A stretch of DNA of 64,000 nucleotides from Bacillus_BA songklensis (GTDB lineage Bacteria > Bacillota > Bacilli > Bacillales > Bacillaceae_H). The stretch spans positions 124,001-188,000 of the forward strand of contig NZ_JBHRZT010000073.1 in assembly GCF_042649685.1 (NCBI RefSeq), written 5' to 3'. Below are positions 60,244 through 64,000 of the stretch, piece by piece. Position 1 is the stretch's first letter. Each line of letters opens with the position of its first letter. Under the pieces are notes generated by a model. The model ran no database searches. It worked only from the letters and a program-made list of their open reading frames with translations, and was not told where the DNA came from. The position numbers and the translations under genes are program-made.

Positions 60244-60951
60244 ATGAAAGAAAACATCTTAGGGGTAGATGTTTGTGCTGAAACATATGAGCAGCTAACA
60301 TCTCGTCTGTTAGCGGACATCGAAGAAAAGCGAAAAGCTTTTATTGTAGCCATTAATCCCGAAAAAATCATGAAGGCCCAACAAGATGAAAGCTTGCGTC
60401 AGCTTCTGAATTCAGCGACATATCAAATTCCAGACGGGATTGGTGTGATCATTGCTTCCGTCCTGAAAGGCGGAAACATCCGCAGCCGTGTCACGGGAAT
60501 CGATATGATGCTTCAGCTTTGTAAAGAAGCGGCTCTCCATCAAAAGAAAATTTTCCTTTATGGAGCTAAGCCTGGAATCGCCGACGAAGCAAAAGTGAAG
60601 CTTGAAGAAATGTTCCCGGGGATACAAATTACCGGCACGCTGAATGGATATGAAAAAGATGAAAATGTCATTCGAGATACGATCAATGCTTCAGGCGCTG
60701 AAATTATTTTTGTGGCGTTAGGCAGTCCTGCGCAAGAAAACTGGATTATTAAACATAAAGAGATACTTGCTCCTTACGTTTACCAGGGAGTAGGGGGTTC
60801 TTTTGATGTCGTATCCGGCCGATTGAACCGGGCCCCTGCCTTTTTCCAAAAGCTTGGACTTGAATGGTTTTATCGACTCTTGAAAGAACCATGGCGTTGG
60901 AAAAGACAGCTGATTTTACCGAAATTTTTAATCAAGGTCATTAAAGGGTAG
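60244..60951 (+). CDS. WecG/TagA/CpsF-family glycosyltransferase
   Basis: 235 residues, GT26 family, which transfers ManNAc (TagA) or ManNAcA (WecG) to lipid-linked GlcNAc. Shows AINPEKIMKAQ, QIPDGIGVIIAS, LYGAKPGIADEAKVKLEEMF, ALGSPAQENWI and GVGGSFDVVSGRLNRAPAFF. C-terminal amphipathic basic segment (RLLKEPWRWKRQLILPKFL) would hold it to the membrane. Both donors could be present here, so the exact activity is open. ATG after AGGTGAT. Confidence 0.88.
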   Translation: MKENILGVDVCAETYEQLTSRLLADIEEKRKAFIVAINPEKIMKAQQDESLRQLLNSATYQIPDGIGVIIASVLKGGNIRSRVTGIDMMLQLCKEAALHQKKIFLYGAKPGIADEAKVKLEEMFPGIQITGTLNGYEKDENVIRDTINASGAEIIFVALGSPAQENWIIKHKEILAPYVYQGVGGSFDVVSGRLNRAPAFFQKLGLEWFYRLLKEPWRWKRQLILPKFLIKVIKG

Positions 60952-60962
60952 AAGGGTTTCCT

Positions 60963-62480
60963 ATGTCAAAATTAAGAATTGCCAGTATCCTGCTGATCAT
61001 TTCAACCCTTTTGTTAAAGTTTTCGAGTATGCTGCGCGATCTTGTCATTGCCAATTATTTTGGCTCTTCTCATGAAGCGGATGCATACTTAGCCGCAATG
61101 ATCATTCCAAATACACTCATTTTATTTATGTTAACAGGAATGAAGGAGGCTTTTTTACCGAGTTATTATAAATATAACGCATTAGGAAAAGGCTTTTCTC
61201 ATTTAACCAACATTGTAAAGGGAACATTTTGGATTTCCCTTGCCATTTCCATTGTTGGCATGGCGGTCTCGCCTTTTATTACTCCGCTTGTGTATCCGAA
61301 AGCGGAGGCGGTTGATGTTGCTGTTTGGACAGCCGTCATTTATTTTGCTTCCGTCTTTTTAGTCGGAATTAATGCCGTATATGAAGGATATTTTGATGCA
61401 CAGAAAAAATTCTCGTTTTCGACTTTCTCACAAACAAGCGTCGTGCTTGCCACAATCGGGGGCACCATTTTGCTTCATGATCGTCTCGGGATTTATTCTG
61501 CGGCGCTCGGCTATTTTATAGGAACGGTCATTTCGTTCCTTATTAAGTTAATGTATTTGAAGCCCGGCAAATTCATGGACTGGAAACAGCCGATGGATCG
61601 AAAGGAAGTATCGGCCTTTTATCTGATTTTCCTGCCTGTTGGCTTAACGATAGCTGTTGGACAAGTCAACCTGCTCATTAATACCATCTTTTCGTCTCGT
61701 TTGGAAGAAGGGGTGGTGGCGAACTTAAACTATGCGTTTCGGCTCGTCAACATTCCTCAAGCGATTTTTGGTGTAACGATTGCCACGATTATTTTTCCTT
61801 TGCTGGCCCAGGCCAAAACGAGCAATGATATGGAGCTATTTAAAAAAGGAATTGAAAAAGGTTTGTCTTTCATGTTTCTATTTGTTGCTCCGACTGTGAC
61901 CGGCATGGTCTTGCTCATGAAAGAAATTGTGCAGGTGTTTTATCAACGAGGAGAGTTTGATGCAACATCTACCGCTTTAACAAGCGAATACGCGGTCTAT
62001 TATGTGGGATCGGTGCTGTTTTACAGTATCCAGGCCGTCATCGCCAAGGGCTTTTATACATTGGAAAAAGGGCATTATATGCTCCGAATTGGCATCATTT
62101 CCATCATATGCAACATCATTTTCAATGCCATTTTAGTCAAAACCATGGGTGCGACCGGCCTTGCGCTGTCCTTCTCGCTCGTTGGGTTTGTCTACTCTGC
62201 CATTACGTTCAGCACCCTTTATAAACTATCAGGCGGGTTCAGCTTAAGTTATGTGGCGAAAGAGTATGGAAAAGTGTTTGTGGCAACAGCTGTGATGGTC
62301 GTTGTTTTATTATTGATCAAAGGATTTATGTTATCATGGAACGTATATGTGTATGTAGCGGTGATGATGGTCATCGGAGCCGTAGTGTATTTTGCCGTCT
62401 TATTTCTGACGCGTTCTCAATCCATGAGAGAATTAGTCAACATTAAGCAATTTAAACGTAAAGCAAGTGAAGGGAGGTAA
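60963..62480 (+). CDS. MurJ/Wzx-like lipid-linked oligosaccharide flippase
   Basis: 505 residues, about 14 membrane helices, MviN/MurJ superfamily (FSSMLRDLVIANYFGSSHEADAYLAA; later GLSFMFLFVAPTVTGMVLLM and IVQVFYQRGEFDA). The MATE-like MVF fold flips lipid-linked sugars. Neighbouring glycosyltransferase and polymerase suggest it exports polysaccharide repeat units, but a lipid II role cannot be excluded. Start 11 nt after tagA-like stop. Confidence 0.85.
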   Translation: MSKLRIASILLIISTLLLKFSSMLRDLVIANYFGSSHEADAYLAAMIIPNTLILFMLTGMKEAFLPSYYKYNALGKGFSHLTNIVKGTFWISLAISIVGMAVSPFITPLVYPKAEAVDVAVWTAVIYFASVFLVGINAVYEGYFDAQKKFSFSTFSQTSVVLATIGGTILLHDRLGIYSAALGYFIGTVISFLIKLMYLKPGKFMDWKQPMDRKEVSAFYLIFLPVGLTIAVGQVNLLINTIFSSRLEEGVVANLNYAFRLVNIPQAIFGVTIATIIFPLLAQAKTSNDMELFKKGIEKGLSFMFLFVAPTVTGMVLLMKEIVQVFYQRGEFDATSTALTSEYAVYYVGSVLFYSIQAVIAKGFYTLEKGHYMLRIGIISIICNIIFNAILVKTMGATGLALSFSLVGFVYSAITFSTLYKLSGGFSLSYVAKEYGKVFVATAVMVVVLLLIKGFMLSWNVYVYVAVMMVIGAVVYFAVLFLTRSQSMRELVNIKQFKRKASEGR

Positions 62481-62512
62481 GTGTTACTAACCATTTTAGT
62501 AACAGCACCTTT

Positions 62513-63778
62513 ATGTTAAAAAACAATCGTATTATTCGAACGATTAATAAATATGACGTATTTTCTCCCTACATTTTCTTTCCATCAATCATGATCATTT
62601 ACTTTTTCTTCAGCTTATTTGACTTCGGTCGTGTCGAGCTGTTTGATGCAAAGAAAAATATTGTGCCGGTCATTTTGGTCGGATTATTGGCCTATTATGC
62701 CGCCGTATTTGTAGTGAGAAAACTTGGTTGGACGTTCCCGACATTCGGTTTGGGATTTTTAAAAGGGAAAACGATTTGGTTTTTATATTTACTGGGACTA
62801 GTTGGCCTTGCGAGCTATTTGATCATGTTGTTTACGGGACAAATCGGGATTACGGATGAATCCGTACGCCGTAATTTGGATCCGAAACTGAACTTCTTAA
62901 GTACCTTTTTATGGTTTGCCGTCATTTTTATTATCAGTTACCGCATCATTAAGGAAAAACAGTTTAAAAAATCGTATATTATCTTATTGTTGTTCATTTT
63001 TGCGGCATTCATGTTAATGGGATATCGGACAGCCATTGCCATTATGTTCTTTACATCCATGTTGATTTTCCACTACATGGTACGCCGTATTAGTACGTCA
63101 TGGCTGATCCTATTCATGACGATCATCTTTGTTTCCTTCTCGCTGTTTGGATTGTTCCGTGTCCTCACAGAAGACACAACGAAAGAATTCAACAAACGTG
63201 AAGGTCCGCAAGTGGAGCTTACAGAGGAGAAAGCAGATCGAATTCTGCAGCTAAGACGCGAAGTAAACAAGACGCCTAAAGCCATCCGTGCCTTAACGGA
63301 AACCATGGTAACCGGCCGTATCGTTGTAAGTAAAATCATGGAATATACAGAAGATCACGGTTATTTAAAAGGAGAACTTCATAAAGGAATTTTCTCGACC
63401 GTTCTGCCGGGTGAACAAGTGTCGCCTCGTATGATGATTACGGATGCCGTGAACTCGTATGCCATCAAGGATGGAAACTACATTACACGCCCAGGGCGTA
63501 CAACGACTCCAACGATTTTAGGTCAATTGTTCATTGAAGGCGGCTATGTCGCGGTGGCGATTGGATTGGCCATTTACGGAGCGGTGTTGACGATGTTGTA
63601 TAACCAAATGATGAAAACGGGCGCGAAGTCCTATCAGACCATTGCGTATGGTTTCGTGATGACCATTTTCATGATTTCCATTCATACGGGTTTACTTGAT
63701 TTAGTGTTCCTGATCATGATTGTGTACGCGATTATATCCACAAGCATCGAGCAAGACCGCGAGCTAATCGAGGATTAA
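62513..63778 (+). CDS. Wzy-like O-antigen/oligosaccharide repeat-unit polymerase
   Basis: 421 residues with about 11 hydrophobic helices and one long soluble loop (roughly 220-310, EDTTKEFNKREGPQ...), the typical polymerase topology. Motif-poor family; call rests on topology and place after a flippase gene. ATG at 62513 has no adjacent ribosome-binding site; AGGGAGG is 35 nt upstream, separated by the hairpin GTTACTAA...TTAGTAAC and a 12-codon leader frame (from GTG 62481) whose stop overlaps this ATG. Confidence 0.75.
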   Translation: MLKNNRIIRTINKYDVFSPYIFFPSIMIIYFFFSLFDFGRVELFDAKKNIVPVILVGLLAYYAAVFVVRKLGWTFPTFGLGFLKGKTIWFLYLLGLVGLASYLIMLFTGQIGITDESVRRNLDPKLNFLSTFLWFAVIFIISYRIIKEKQFKKSYIILLLFIFAAFMLMGYRTAIAIMFFTSMLIFHYMVRRISTSWLILFMTIIFVSFSLFGLFRVLTEDTTKEFNKREGPQVELTEEKADRILQLRREVNKTPKAIRALTETMVTGRIVVSKIMEYTEDHGYLKGELHKGIFSTVLPGEQVSPRMMITDAVNSYAIKDGNYITRPGRTTTPTILGQLFIEGGYVAVAIGLAIYGAVLTMLYNQMMKTGAKSYQTIAYGFVMTIFMISIHTGLLDLVFLIMIVYAIISTSIEQDRELIED

Positions 63779-63892
63779 ATTATTTAGAAGAAAAAACAAA
63801 AAAACAAATTGTCCTCGATGCATTTAGATGGTAAAATGAGAGTAGAGAGAAATATTTCCTTCTTTTGAAATAATAACCTCGGTTGGTAGCCC

Positions 63893-63933
63893 AATGAGAA
63901 AAACGCCTAAAGGTTTAGGCGTTTTTCTCATTC
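63893..63933. terminator. Bidirectional terminator after the polymerase gene
   Basis: AATGAGAAAAACGCCTAAA with TTTAGGCGTTTTTCTCATT; two-base loop. Confidence 0.88.
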
Positions 63934-63947
63934 TTCTTTTTATAGAG

Positions 63948-64000
63948 ATCTACATCATAACGGGACGTGAATAAACACCATTCACGCCTGGTTATTTATG
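63948..64000. repeat. Start of a further repeat family 1 copy (cut by window end)
   Basis: CATCATAAC-GGG-ACGTGAAT, AAACACC, ATTCACGCCTGGTTATTTATG. The inner part ACGTGAATAAACACCATTC matches the hairpin A consensus (CATGGATAAAAACCATC), and the arms follow the same pairing. Confidence 0.55.

Overview
The window comes from a spore-forming, flagellated, aerobic member of the Bacillaceae (Bacillus sensu lato). The gene order follows the Bacillus subtilis segment rho-rpmE-tdk-prfA-prmC-spoIIR-ywlBC-mntP-ywlEFG-glyA-upp-atp-ywzB-ywmB-murA-spoIID-spoIIQ-spoIIID-mbl-flhOP-fabZ-ywpF-ssbB-ywqAB, and many proteins are recognisable orthologues. It is not B. subtilis: an 11-gene nuo operon (nuoABCDHIJKLMN) sits between the ATP synthase operon and ywzB, a chemoreceptor gene lies between ywlE and rpiB, and there is a ManNAc/ManNAcA-type surface polysaccharide module. 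The species cannot be named from the sequence alone.

Layout. 1-6.3 kb: 3' end of rho, then rpmE, tdk, a small lipoprotein gene, prfA, prmC and the sporulation signalling gene spoIIR. 6.4-15.6 kb: ywlB, ywlC (threonylcarbamoyl-AMP synthase, carrying a dense DnaA-box cluster), mntP, ywlE, a chemoreceptor with an odd start, rpiB, ywlG, glyA, upp and wecB/mnaA. 15.7-17.9 kb: a secreted subtilase. 18-25.5 kb: complete F1Fo ATP synthase operon. 25.8-35.9 kb: NuoEFG-less complex I. 36-46.4 kb: ywzB, ywmB, murA, sporulation genes spoIID, spoIIQ and spoIIID, mbl, flhO/flhP, fabZ and a lipoprotein gene. 46.5-55.5 kb: small unknown genes, an XRE regulator, ywpF, ssbB, a LysM-NlpC/P60 cell-wall hydrolase, and the ywqA helicase with the ywqB SWIM protein. 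55.8-63.8 kb: galU, ugd, wecC, tagA/wecG, a MurJ/Wzx-like flippase and a Wzy-like polymerase. Together with wecB at 14.5 kb these could make and export an acidic, ManNAcA- and glucuronate-containing envelope polysaccharide.

There is no prophage, CRISPR array, tRNA, rRNA or intact transposase. The unusual material is intergenic. Four families of structured repeats recur: (1) an element with terminal inverted repeats and two covarying hairpins, about six copies; (2) an ATGGACC/GGCCCAT outer stem followed by an 18-20 bp perfect hairpin of unrelated sequence, three copies; (3) a CCATCA/TGATGG two-hairpin element, clustered upstream of mbl and fabZ; (4) 58-bp tandem units with compensatory changes after ssbB and between wecC and tagA. 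Eight exact DnaA boxes lie within 1 kb at ywlC.
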